Part shown: one piece after another, positions 22,287 to 32,900 of the stretch | Layout: every line of letters starts with the position of its first letter | Numbering within the stretch: position 1 is the stretch's first letter | Assembly (NCBI GenBank): GCA_037042915.1 | Contig: CM073195.1 | Span: forward strand, 2,914,001 to 2,978,000 | Source of the DNA: Auricularia sp. M13 | Taxonomy: Eukaryota; Basidiomycota; Agaricomycetes; Auriculariales; Auriculariaceae | DNA: 64,000 nucleotides | Direction of reading: 5' to 3' | The notes under the pieces: generated by a model | What the model was told of the DNA's origin: nothing | The model's input: only the letters and a program-made list of their open reading frames with translations | Databases searched by the model: none | Made by a program: the position numbers and the translations under genes

Positions 22287-23843
22287 ATGCACTCCAGCGT
22301 GCAACGCGCTCGCTCCGCACGCTTACATGCCGACACTGCGAGCCTACAGGATGTATTGAGGCAGCTCGCCAGCTTAGAACACGAACGCAGAGCAGCTCTG
22401 GAGAAAGTCGCTTCCCTCGCCGCCGACATACAGCAGCTGCAGCGGCAAAAGGACTTCCTCGCGTCGAGCGTCGCAGAATGGCGAGCTGCATACTCGCGCG
22501 AGTTCTTTGCGACTTGCCCCGAAGAACTCCTTTGCTATATCTTCAGGCTGCTCACGGACGAACCGGACGGTAATTGGTCCGAAGGGAACTATAACCACGA
22601 TCGTGCCTGCCTGCCTTTCACACTTTCGGCCGTCTGCGTACGTTGGCGACAGGTTGCGCTGGCATGCCCTGCACTCTGGACATACATCGGGCTGCCATAC
22701 ATGGACCATGATATTGAGGACGTGCTCGACATTCATGGTCCTCGTGTTGAACTGCTGCTTCTGCGGTCGAGATCAGCTTCTCTAGATGTCGTGTTGCCGT
22801 GGTACAATCTCGTCATCGGCGCTGAGCCCGTGGACGATTTTATCCCAGTCGATTCGAAACCGGCGAGCAAACTTCGCGCAATTTTCATGGCCATTTCCTG
22901 CCACGTCGCCCGTTGGGCCAATGTATCACTCTGGACTCCTCTATCATTTGACAGAGGCTTGTTACACGTGCTCAGGGGGCCAACACCAGCTCTTGTTGAA
23001 CTGACCGTCTCTTGCCACCAACTGGACCGCTGGCACCAAAATCCACTGGATGGCTTTTTCCCCTTTGCTCCTCGCCTGAGAAGTCTACAACTTCACTTCG
23101 CTGGTATGCTGTGTTCTGCAGTCTCCGCCTTTCCAGCGCTGTCATACCTGGAAACGGGGGCTCGATTATCCCCTCGCGGGCTCACCGACTTCCTAACGCG
23201 GTGCGCATCCACCCTGGAGACACTGTACATCTTGATATGTACCCCCGACAACGACGCATCCCAGCCCCGTTTGACACTACCACGGCTTCGCACGCTCCGT
23301 GCACACGGCCTGCCTTACTTCGTACCGCATCACTCTCCGCCATTGTTGGTGACTCCCGGTCTCAAAGAGTTAATTCTGAACAAATCTGCTCTTAAACCCG
23401 TCATGGACCCATTTCTATCGACAGCAGCCTCAACCGTCACGCGTCTCACCCTCGAGGGTCCTATCACCGCAGCCAACATCCAGCCCCTCTCCGTGCTCTC
23501 CAACCTGACGCATTTCGCCATGGCCGTCTTCCGACATACGACAACGACGTCGTACACCATCGATGACGATTTCTTTCTCGAGCTTGCCGGTGATGGTCAG
23601 CGGTCAGTTATCTGGCCCAAGCTGCGCAGCATCTCTCTGTCCAAAGGAGGCGCGATTTCATACCAAGATAACGATGCGGGGACCAACGAAGGCGTTGGCA
23701 TCCTCCGGCTCGTCAGCCTTCGCAACGCAATTAAACAGCCGCAAGGAGAAGGACGACCGTGCAAACTGGAAGAAGTCGTCTTGCAGTACGACGGCGTGCC
23801 AGCATGGCTGGTCGCTGAAATCGCACGCTTGCTTTCCGCGTAA
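22287..23843 (+). CDS. F-box-like protein with leucine-rich C-terminal region
   Basis: Putative substrate receptor of an SCF ubiquitin ligase. Single exon, 518 aa from the ATG at 22287; an in-frame ATG 42 nt upstream is less likely. The N-terminus is a coiled coil (about residues 15-60, LRQLASLEHERRAALEKVAS). The agaricomycete F-box-like motif follows (CPEELLCYIFRLLTDEP, then LSAVCVRWRQVALACPALWT). The remainder has irregular leucine-rich segments typical of this family (LRSLQLHFAG, LRTLRAHGLPYF, VTRLTLEGPI, WPKLRSISLSKGG). This coiled-coil plus F-box architecture is massively expanded in agaricomycetes; targets are unknown. Confidence 0.85.
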   Translation: MHSSVQRARSARLHADTASLQDVLRQLASLEHERRAALEKVASLAADIQQLQRQKDFLASSVAEWRAAYSREFFATCPEELLCYIFRLLTDEPDGNWSEGNYNHDRACLPFTLSAVCVRWRQVALACPALWTYIGLPYMDHDIEDVLDIHGPRVELLLLRSRSASLDVVLPWYNLVIGAEPVDDFIPVDSKPASKLRAIFMAISCHVARWANVSLWTPLSFDRGLLHVLRGPTPALVELTVSCHQLDRWHQNPLDGFFPFAPRLRSLQLHFAGMLCSAVSAFPALSYLETGARLSPRGLTDFLTRCASTLETLYILICTPDNDASQPRLTLPRLRTLRAHGLPYFVPHHSPPLLVTPGLKELILNKSALKPVMDPFLSTAASTVTRLTLEGPITAANIQPLSVLSNLTHFAMAVFRHTTTTSYTIDDDFFLELAGDGQRSVIWPKLRSISLSKGGAISYQDNDAGTNEGVGILRLVSLRNAIKQPQGEGRPCKLEEVVLQYDGVPAWLVAEIARLLSA

Positions 23844-23967
23844 AGCATGATACTGATGCGCATGAGCGGTCCTCCATCACACTGTATTCTTGTCATTACA
23901 CAGTGTATGAAGGTAGCACGTCTTGGATGTGGTGATGAAGACTACAATACAGCTTGTTGAACCTGTC

Positions 23968-25431
23968 TTATGGCGAGTATTGCTTCTGGATGAACTTTGC
24001 GATGGTCTGCAATTGGATGTTGCTCGTGCCCTCATATATCGCGCCCTGGAAGACAGCGCCACAGCGTCAGTAACGCAACAAGAGCTCCAGCAAGCATAAC
24101 GCACGATCTTTGAGTCACGCCAGAACTTCTCGATGCCCGTCTCGCGCGTGAAGCCCACGCCGCCACACCATTCAATGGCCTTACCGGACACGTTCTGCGC
24201 AACAACACTCGAGTACCACTTGGCCATGGCGGCCTCCTTAGTGAAGTCGAGTCCCTGCTCCTTCCTGCGCGCGGCGTTGTATGTCAGCAGACGCGCCGCC
24301 TCGATCTGCGTGGCAGCCTCCGCAATCTGGAACGCCATGCCCTGGAACGTCCCGATGGCCTGACCGAACTGCTTGCGCTCGTAGGTGTACGGCACGGCCT
24401 TGTCGAATGCGCCTTGCGCGAGACCGATCATTTGCCCGGCAATGCCGATGCGGCCCTCGTTGAGGATCTCGATGGCAATCTTGTATCCCTTGCCCTCGCC
24501 GCCAATCACATTCTCGAACGGCACTTTGACGTCGTCGAAGGCAACGGTACAGGTGGACGAGGCACGAATACCGAGCTTCTGCTCCTTCTTTGCGATCTTG
24601 ACGTCCTCGCGTGGGACCACGAAACAGGTAATGCCCTTGTAGCTCTTGGACATGTCGACATTGGCAAAGACAAGGAAGATTTCAGCTTCCCACGAGTTGG
24701 TGATCCACCTGAACGCGTTCAGCTATATGAACATGGTGCATTGGAAGCTCACGCACATCTTGGAACCGTTAATGAGATAGTGGTCGGACTTCTTCTCTGC
24801 CCGTGTCTGCAACGCAAAGGCATCGGAACCGCTGGCTGGCTCAGACAAGCAGAACGAACCCAGCTAGACGCACGGTGTCAGACCATGTCGGTGATAATTG
24901 GACTCACACTTGCCTTGCTTTGGGCCAGGAGAGGCAGATATTTATCCTGTTGCTCCTTGGTGCCGTACTTGCGGAATATAGTGTTGACCAAGGTGTTGTG
25001 AACGTCGCACAGAACCGACACGCTAGGGTCAATCCGTGCCAGCTCCTCTATGACGAGGATTGCGCTGGTAAAGCTACCCTCAGCGCCCCCGTGTTCAGCG
25101 CTGGTCTCAATGCCCATGAACTGCGGCGAATGCGGTCAGCGCTAATGCGCTTAGAGACACAGAATGTGGTACGCACACCCTGCTCAAAGAGGCCATTTAT
25201 GATGTCCTTGTCCATCATCTCGTTCTCGTCCATCTCGCGTACTTTGGGACCGACGACCTCGGTTGCGAACCGCCGCACGGTGTCGCGGAAGGCCTCTTCC
25301 TCCTCCGTCAGCGTGTCCAGGCTCTGTGGCCCACGTCGGACGGCGCTACACGATATGGCGCGTCTAGCGGGTCCAGCAAGCAGAGAGCGCGGGCCTGATG
25401 CTGTTGCTCGACGCAGCGCGGTACGGAACAT
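23968..25431 (-). CDS. Mitochondrial short/branched-chain acyl-CoA dehydrogenase
   Basis: FAD-dependent alpha,beta-dehydrogenation of short or branched acyl-CoA in mitochondrial beta-oxidation or branched-chain amino acid breakdown. The ATG at 25431 begins a typical presequence ([20 protein letters not shown]). About five exons. Family landmarks: [20 protein letters not shown], the first signature around [12 protein letters not shown], the substrate/FAD loop [55 protein letters not shown]-equivalent [20 protein letters not shown]. The last exon (24056 to 23968) carries [20 protein letters not shown], with the catalytic-base Glu in YEG as in short-chain enzymes. It is closest to SCAD/ACADSB; chain-length preference cannot be fixed by eye. 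Confidence 0.93.
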
Positions 25432-25834
25432 GGCGGTTAGAGGTCAAGAGTATCGGGATATCACATGTGACCTAAGCGCTCAATGGCCTCCGGATCCACG
25501 CCCGCTTCCCGCGGATTTAGCACATCGAAATTTGTGTCCGCATAAATGAAGAATCAATCTAGACAGGATGTTGCTAGGACGCGGACGCGCGGGTCTGGTT
25601 GGAGGTGGATCAGGCCACGGTCTCAAGCTTTACAACCTTTTATTAGTGTCTTGGGGACTGGTGCCATTGAAAAATAACTGAGAATGATATGTAGGTGGCA
25701 AGCATTGCTCGCACTCAAGAGCACTGCGCCGTTCAAGCGAGTAAAGTATCAGATCAGGTAGAATTCGATCTCGCGACGTCGACGCTGAATCTGCAGTTAC
25801 ACGCTACTCCTACACGACTACATTCGGAAACCAC
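25432..25834. other. Intergenic
   Basis: 400 bp holding the acyl-CoA dehydrogenase promoter and the 3' flank of the Cys-rich gene. Nothing else seen. Confidence 0.4.
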
Positions 25835-26197
25835 TCAGATGAATGGCACGAGGATCGACTTGGTTCCCGGGGTGTAGCAGAAGTTGTTATCGAGGCGGGT
25901 GCCGCACGATGACAGCTGGTTGCAGGTCCCTCCGCAATTTCCACGGTCGCAGAACGCGACGTTCGCCGTGGCGCTGAGGCAGTTGGTGTCGGGCGTGTCG
26001 AGGCACGTCGCGCCACCGTTGTAGACCGTGCACGGCCCGCCGCAGACATTGTGGGAGCGGTTGGAACAGTAGACAACCATAACGTTGCCGCCGACACGCT
26101 TGCCGAGGCCTTTGATGGGCTCGCCGATGTACGTGAGCTCGGCGTCCGTCGTGGCGAGCCAGGTCAGGAGCGAGGACTCGCTGACAATCACCGACTC
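25835..26197 (-). pseudogene. 10-cysteine secreted-type protein, signal-peptide exon not found
   Basis: The exon from 26197 (after a CTTAG acceptor) to the stop at 25835 encodes about 120 residues: SSLLTWLATTDAELTYIGEP, VMVVYC, VCGGPCTVYNGGATCLDTP, TNCLSA, FCDRGNCGG, CNQLSSCGTRLD, FCYTPGTKSILVPFI. It is a clear paralogue of the gene at 55089-55604, with all ten cysteines conserved. That copy has a separate first exon with a signal peptide. Here no hydrophobic ATG exon with a donor is visible within about 500 bp upstream, and the supposed intron contains a run of 13 G. I infer a decapitated copy, or one whose first exon is farther away. Family function unknown; typical of agaricomycete small secreted proteins. 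Confidence 0.6.
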
Positions 26198-26213
26198 CTA
26201 AGTCGGTTCCTCT

Positions 26214-26226
26214 GGGGGGGGGGGGG
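26214..26226. repeat. Homopolymer run of 13 G
   Basis: An uninterrupted G13 tract (C13 on the coding strand of the neighbouring Cys-rich gene), about 17 nt upstream of its exon. Such a run is prone to length change and, in an intron, would form a strong C-tract before the acceptor. Confidence 0.9.
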
Positions 26227-28605
26227 TCTTCAGATTGGACAACCCGGTTTGTTCCGAGAAGGCTCTCCGAAACCTCCCGAACTCGCAAAATCACCACACC
26301 ACCGTCGCATACTCCTCCCTCACTAAATCTCAGATGCACCACCACAAATTATTTTGGTACCTCATAATCTAGGCGTAATATCTGACGGCTCCCGTAACTT
26401 CTTCCAGTCTCTCCGTGCAGATGGATAATGAAAGCGATCGTTCTTGCCGCTTCAGTCCTTTTACACCCAACAGATAGCACTACTCTAATATCGCTGTTCC
26501 AGGTCCCTGTTTACTGCACGGAAACCTTCAGCAGTAACAGAATCTTGGGATTGAGTAGCTCGACTCTGCACAAACAAAATTTGAGCGGCACCTGGCAACA
26601 GGTCGTCTCCTGACGCTCCTTCTACAATGCATAATGTGACTTCCTCAGATGTGCCGCTCGTCGCAGCGCTTCCATGGATTACAGTTCTTTGAATCGCCAT
26701 GGATTATGATGGAAGCGCCTTCACATACAAGTGCGCCGACACCAAAAGGTACGCTCCTTTCTCCCTCACACATTTCCATATCATACAGCTGATTTGCACC
26801 TTCATAACACTTGCATGTTGACTATCCACGTGGGCTAGTACCCAAACACTGCGACGACCCTCACCTCTAGCTGCATTCCCAACCAGTCGAGGAGATGAGA
26901 TTGGTCTTGGCTGTGTAAACTTCGTGCTCGGGTGGACTCACACACCGTCTCTCACAGGTCCTGCTAGTACGTCTAGCCTTAGGCTTGTCATCGGTCCGGC
27001 ATCTGTGATGCTGAACTGAAAGATGGAGTTCAAGATCTTTGCGTATTACTCTATATCATGGCTGCAGGAAGCTGTTTTAATTTCATGAGCTGGACAATTC
27101 GACGCCCTTTCAACTGTCTGCATTGCTAGCTATGCCCTCACCGGCCAAGATGTGCCGCCCTTCAAGTGCAAGGCGCAGTTCTCCTAGCAGTTTGGAGAGT
27201 ATGCAAGTGCGTATGCCCTCAGAGGCATGGAGACCTTAAGTGTATGACACATCACCGTGTAGATCTCAGCAATGGCCTTCCTGCATGGCAGTGGCAACGA
27301 ACCAGAAAGCCAAAGAGCGCGTGCATGACTCGGAGGATCCAGGTCAGGTTCGCCATCGCCCGGTGCTCAACATGGTGATGCGCACGCTGGGCAAGCAGGT
27401 GCTCGTTACTATATTATCTGGGCCGATCGAAGGCAGGCCTCAAGCGCGAGCTCCTGCATTCGTTCGCAATCTGGTGGAGTGCAAGCTCTCGGAGCGACAG
27501 CGGTCGCGAGCCGGAAGCCATTCTATTTGCTCCATTATTCCAATGGCGAGCTGGAATCGGAAACACAACACTCGAATGTTTGTGGGCTTCCGCACACATG
27601 AGAAATGGCGGAAGAGCAGAGAGTATATTGCTCCATAAGCATCTATCCAAGCCAACAGTCTGCAGGCCAGCAGGTCCCAGTCCTTGGAATGCAAGCTGCT
27701 GCAGGCTGTACTCACTCAACGCTCTATGAGGCGGGTGAGCTGTGACGAGAATGACGCGGAAATCGCGTGAAGTCTTCTGCGCTCCGGGCGGCAAGCAAGC
27801 CCCAGCAATAGCGATGCCAAATCCCCCACACACCTCGATTCCGTTCTCTTTGCTGCGGCGGACGTGGAATTCGTATAATCCTGGACATCATCGCATCGCC
27901 ATTGAATACATAACTAAGGGTTCTTGTGACACTCACACTCACCAGTACAAAGGTTCCCTGTCGATGCGCTCCAGCAGATTGCACACCGCCCTGATGTCAC
28001 CCCAGTTGCCAGTTAAGCCCGGTTCTATCGAGCCAGAGCCCTATGACTCATAGGAAAGCCCGCGCGCGGTCAGGTCGTGCGCGGGCATATGACATTCTCT
28101 TCGTGCAGAAAGCGAGATTGGCGAAGGTCGGAGTGACGAGCTGCCTTTCTCAAATTGGAAGGATGGCAGTCCCAGTCTCGCAGTAACGAGCGGCATACGG
28201 GTGCATCGAAATCCCTCTTTCGTAGCGCCAGTCTCGGTTTTGAGGTTCAGATAGGCCCAGAGGAATAACACACCAGAATTGCAACTGCCAGAGTAGAGCT
28301 CCAGGTTCGGACGAGCGTCGAGCGTCAACAGACAGAAAAAGGCCCAACCGTGAACACTAGTTGTATGGCATGATTTTTCCAAGTAGGAGCAGAAGCTGCA
28401 GACTGTATACGCGGACAGACTACGCAGCGTGGGTTATAAACAGGAACGAGATGTGTTCGGCAACTTTCCGGGCTGTGCGGACGCGCGACTCCGACTCTGA
28501 GAATCGAGATCACCGTTCGCTTGATTGAACGATAACAATTATTACTGTAGGCATGAGATATAATGCGAAGTCTACATAATATTTAGATCAATAGAGAAAA
28601 AGTCA
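26227..28605. other. Gene desert of about 2.4 kb
   Basis: Scattered short frames on both strands, the longest on the minus strand at 27414-27833 (139 codons) and 28041-28382 (113 codons). None has a recognisable domain, signal peptide or convincing splice structure. They may be decayed genes; I cannot support any as functional. Confidence 0.35.
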
Positions 28606-28791
28606 TTAGGAGTCGGTGACTGCCGCTAGCGGCGCTACGATGTAGGTATTGTCCCCAGACTGTAATAGCAGTGAGAATGCTGCTAGCAAGGCTGGGGCAC
28701 AAAAACGTACGGAAGCCGGCATAGCGGAGACTTGAGAGACGAGACCTGCAACGACGACGTTGAGGGTAGCAAAGGCAGCGGTGAGACGCAT
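28606..28791 (-). CDS. Tiny secreted peptide precursor (44 aa)
   Basis: Exon 1 (28791-28711) encodes 27 residues: a signal peptide MRLTAAFATLNVVVAGLVSQ followed by VSA and MPAS. A GTACGT..ACAG intron (28710-28660) removes 51 nt. Exon 2 (28659-28606) encodes SGDNTYIVAPLAAVTDS and a stop. Cleavage after VSA would leave a peptide of about 21 residues without cysteines and without a CaaX end, so it is not a farnesylated pheromone. A strong TATA box lies 105 nt upstream (28903-28896). The 51-nt intron is also open in frame, so an unspliced 61-aa form is possible. No family recognised. Confidence 0.55.
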   Translation of the reverse strand: MRLTAAFATLNVVVAGLVSQVSAMPASVRFCAPALLAAFSLLLQSGDNTYIVAPLAAVTDS

Positions 28792-28895
28792 TGTTGAGAG
28801 AGGTAAAAGAGGTGAGATTGGCTTAAGAGCGAAGTGAACACTTAGAGCCGTAAGACCTGAGTGAACTGCAGGCCAATGGTCTCCATCGCACCCTG

Positions 28896-28903
28896 CTTTT
28901 ATA
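28896..28903 (-). promoter_or_regulatory. TATA box of the tiny secreted-peptide gene
   Basis: TATAAAAG on the minus strand, 105 nt before the ATG at 28791. A CCAAT word is nearby on the plus strand (28873-28877). Perfect TATA boxes are uncommon in this window; this one suggests strong or inducible expression of the peptide gene. Confidence 0.5.
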
Positions 28904-29946
28904 CCCTGCGTTCAGACCCACCCGAAATTGTTCCCGACTATTTACTGCTGCGATGAAGCGCGTCTCAGTCAGGCGCCGAGGGATCACTGTCCATTTCTCC
29001 TTCCGGTAGGCGTCTGACTCGGAGAAGTCAGAGAACTCACTAGTCCGGTCTCATAATGCGCGATTTCTGTCCCCAAGAGCCAGGAAAGCGTCTCCACTCA
29101 ATATTAATGCCTCGGGACTAGCAGGGGGTACCACTGAACTGTCACTGAAGCAATCCGAATACAATCCAGATTCCCCCAGCTCACTTTGCGCGTGAATCGG
29201 CATTTGCAAGCATGACGAAGCTCAGACGCCGCCCGAGAATATAACATGCTAGAAAGGGTAGGCGGGAGTGAAGCATGCTGCGGGTAGATCTTCAAACCGG
29301 AGAGAATCCCTGATGCGGCTTGACGGAAGTGCTCAGTAGATCGCTGAAGACAAACTGCGCCCAGTATCATCGAACATCTGACGAGACGGGATAGCCCTAT
29401 ATGACAGACCAGGCAACGTTAAGCAAAAGAATGGCCATGTCCGGAATATTCCTCAGCGTCTAAGGCCACTAAATAACCGCGGAAACTTGCGAAGTCTACA
29501 GGTCGAACGAAACGCCGTGAGCCCCTCCAGGGCCACGCGCATAATCCCGATTATCGCGGGAGCATGATACCGTAACTTCTCGTCATACTGTCATCGCCAG
29601 ACCACCCTTCGAAATTTCAGTGGTTCCTGGGAGCACGTGAAGAAAGTCACATGATTCGCGTCAGTGCTAAGTGTCAATGAAAATATACATTTGACATATT
29701 GCTCTTGGAGCATCAATGATTCATAGCTCTTCTCATGGCATTCTGTGTGATAAATATACGGCGATACGTGTTGCGAAGTATTTGCTAGCCCCTTCAGGTC
29801 GATCTTTTTCGGAAGGTGAACAACGAAATTTCAAGCTCCGCAGACCGAATGAGTGTGACAACGCAGTCGGTTAGCAGTGACAATGCCGTGCAATAGTAGT
29901 ATTACAGACACAAGCCTATGGCTACATGTACATTTACCAAAACCTC
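28904..29946. other. Intergenic, no gene seen
   Basis: 1 kb between the peptide gene promoter and the MED13 3' end. AT-rich in 29640-29940. A minus-strand frame at 29104-29370 has no recognisable content. Confidence 0.4.
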
Positions 29947-32900
29947 TTAAGAGGTCTGCTCGATGATGCTACCTGTAACTTCCGTCGCCAAGTCCGATAC
30001 AGACAATGAAACGTCCATCCTTTCTAAAGCTGCTATATGTAGAGCAAGCGCTGGTGGCTCGGACGGAACACCATACGAACGGACTTGCGAAAGTATTGCC
30101 AGATCGCTGTAGTTGTCGGCAATGCTGGCGAGAATATCGGTCGCTTCCTCCACGGGGCAACCGACCAGATGGAACAAATGCACATGGCACACGGTGACTC
30201 TGGGCTGCGAGGGAGCCCTGAGTAGCGACACGCTTGCCATAGGAACCGCGCCGTTATCATTCCCCGCGCCAGTGTGCGCCTCTTCTCGAACCGACCATTC
30301 AGAGACGGGAGCCTGTTCGTCGATGACGATGCTCAGCGGCTGCATTCCTACAGGACCAAGCCTGAAGCCCTGCCAGGCAAGTTCAGAGAGGATTGACGTT
30401 GCTGTAGGCCGCTCCTCCGACATCGTCGCAGCATTGCTAAGCTTGAAGGCGTGTGCTAGTGACTGCGGCACGAGCGTGAAAGGGGCAGCACAGTGAACGC
30501 TGACCAGCGCAGCCTGAACGGACGGTGGGTTCTCCTCGCTGAAGACTTTGTCCAACAACGATGCCCAAGCTGCGAGCAAATGGATCAGATTCAAGTCGTC
30601 ATGATGGATGGAAATCTTACCCGCGTGCTCCTCGCGACCTATGGTGCCCGATTTTGCAATCACAACGCGCCACTCGACGTTCGTTCGAGACACCAGGTCC
30701 ATTGTCCGTTTCCACACTTCCTGCACCAGCTCGGCCAGTGTTGACTCCGGGTTATGCGCCCACGTGGCGAGCGAATGGCTCTCGCCGCGCTCGTCTGTAG
30801 TGGCATAGAGGACCCAGTGCCCGCACCGGGATATTCGATAAGCCACGTGCAACAAAGTGTGCTTTTCCAAGACGTCCAGGTGTTCGATCGGCCAGTCCCA
30901 CTGCAGGTCGACTTTCGTCTTTTCCGTATGCCGCGCAAGGGTGAACGCCGCGCCGTCGAAGGCAGCCCGCCATGCAAGCCCGCGTTTAAAGAATGCGCGC
31001 GCAGCATGCCGCTCTGCGATGCGGGGTAGACGGTCATACACGGAGCTTGCAACTGCGCCTGGCGGAAAGATGGATAGATTGAGCAGTGCGACCTCAGGTA
31101 AGAGGTGTATGAGCATGTGGTCGGGGTCGAATGTTACGCCGCCGGGGAGCTTTAGGTGCTGAGTTGCGACTCCCAGAATGTTGCGCAGGAAGGTGGAACT
31201 GAGTGTCATCATGGCGTCTGGCACAAGGACGTAGAAGACAGCATAGTGACCGGGCGTATTCGGGGCAAGCATCGTAGCCAAAAGATTGGAGAGGGTCTTG
31301 CGGAAGAGTTCCCATTTGAGCGGCACGAGACCGTTTTCATGGCCGCCCGCCTTGCCCGTACTATGCGTGCCGAAATTTCGGGCCTGCGAACCGGTCAGAC
31401 CTTAGACGAAAATCGAGTGCAACACTCACAGAGAAAATTTTCGACACAGTCTGCAGCCACGAGGGAATGTGTGCGCTTACCTCACTCCCATCTTCGTACA
31501 GCACGAATGCCGACACATGCTTCGCACCGGCTCGTGGTCCCAGTGCGAGTTTCTCCCAAAAGCGAAGCGCGCTGGGGACAACGTGCACGAGGTTCCCACC
31601 CTTCTCCGTTGTTATGTGCGGCGGATGGAGCGGTTTTACGGATAATCCGGCGTTGGAGCCAGGGACAAGATACGATAAATTGTTGAGGGCGTCAATGCCT
31701 TGATCGATTTCTTCTCGCCAGACCGGGCGCTCCTTGTGCTCCCCAAGCAGCTGCCACGCAGCGGCCCACGTCGCGTTCTCCACGACCTCCCGCGCGAAGG
31801 CCGCCGCGACAGGCTCGAGGTTGCGCGCGCGCTCGAACGGCGTGGCGCCGGCGCCCGCAGCAGCTGGGGAGACCGGCGTGGGTACCGACATGGGCTGCGC
31901 GCCTGTCGCTGCGGTCGGTGCGGGGAACGGCACTCCCAACTGCACAAGGGTACGATGGGCGAACGACGCGTGCAACAAGGACGGTCCGATGAGCACTGCG
32001 TCGGGCACAGGCGTCGGCGCGCGCGCGAGCGCCGGGTCGTCGGGCACATCGCACTCGTCGTAGTCGCCAAAAAGCCCCGCGCCGAGGTCGTTGTCCTCGG
32101 AAGAGTCGCCCTCAGACGACGGCGGGGACGGCAGCGCTTCGGGAGACGAAGGCGGGTACGTGATCCACTCCGGCTCGCCGCGCTCCCAGGGCGAGAGCGA
32201 CGGCCGATGGCCCTGGTCAAGGCTCTTGCGCTTCGCATACAGCCGCTTCACGATGTTGACGCGCGGGTTCGTCGCCTTGCCGTACTGCTCGCGCAGCGTC
32301 GCCGCGCCGCCGTCCTCGTCCGACGGCGTAGGCGACAGCAGCGGCGCGGCGAACTTGCCCGCGGAGTACTTGGCGTCCGCGAGGGTGTGTGCGGTGGCGA
32401 ACGGCACCTCGTCGTACGAGAGCGGCTTCGGGTCGCGCGCGAAGACCAGGTCCGCCGTGGCGAGCTCGGGCTCGGGCAGCGGCGGCACCCACGGCGTCTT
32501 CGCGGGCGACGGGAGCGCGCTGAGCATGTCGTGCGGGAGGAAAGCATCCCCGCGCGGCGGGTCCGGCGCGTACTCTGGAGTCCAGCCCGTGCCGTACAGC
32601 GGCATGCCCATCCCATCGTGCGAGTGGGGGTCGAGCGACTGGCCCAGGTCCAGGCCGTCCATCGACATGTTCATCGTCATCCCCAGGTTCATCTCTATAT
32701 CCCCCATGCCTCCCCCAAGATCGACGGTGGGTGGAGGTTCTGCGGGAGGCATCGCCACAGCAGGCTGGTCGAAGAAATCGAAATCCTCGTCCGTCAACAG
32801 GCCAAAGGAATTCATATCCGCCATCGAGTCGCGCGGCAGATTAAAAGCGCTATATAGATCGTCGACTGAAGCGGTAGTTGTAGGCAGTGTCGAGGCGTCG

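Noticed and set aside
28606-28791. Lipopeptide mating pheromone precursor
   Set aside because: No C-terminal CaaX motif; the predicted protein ends AAVTDS and has a secretory signal, unlike basidiomycete pheromones.
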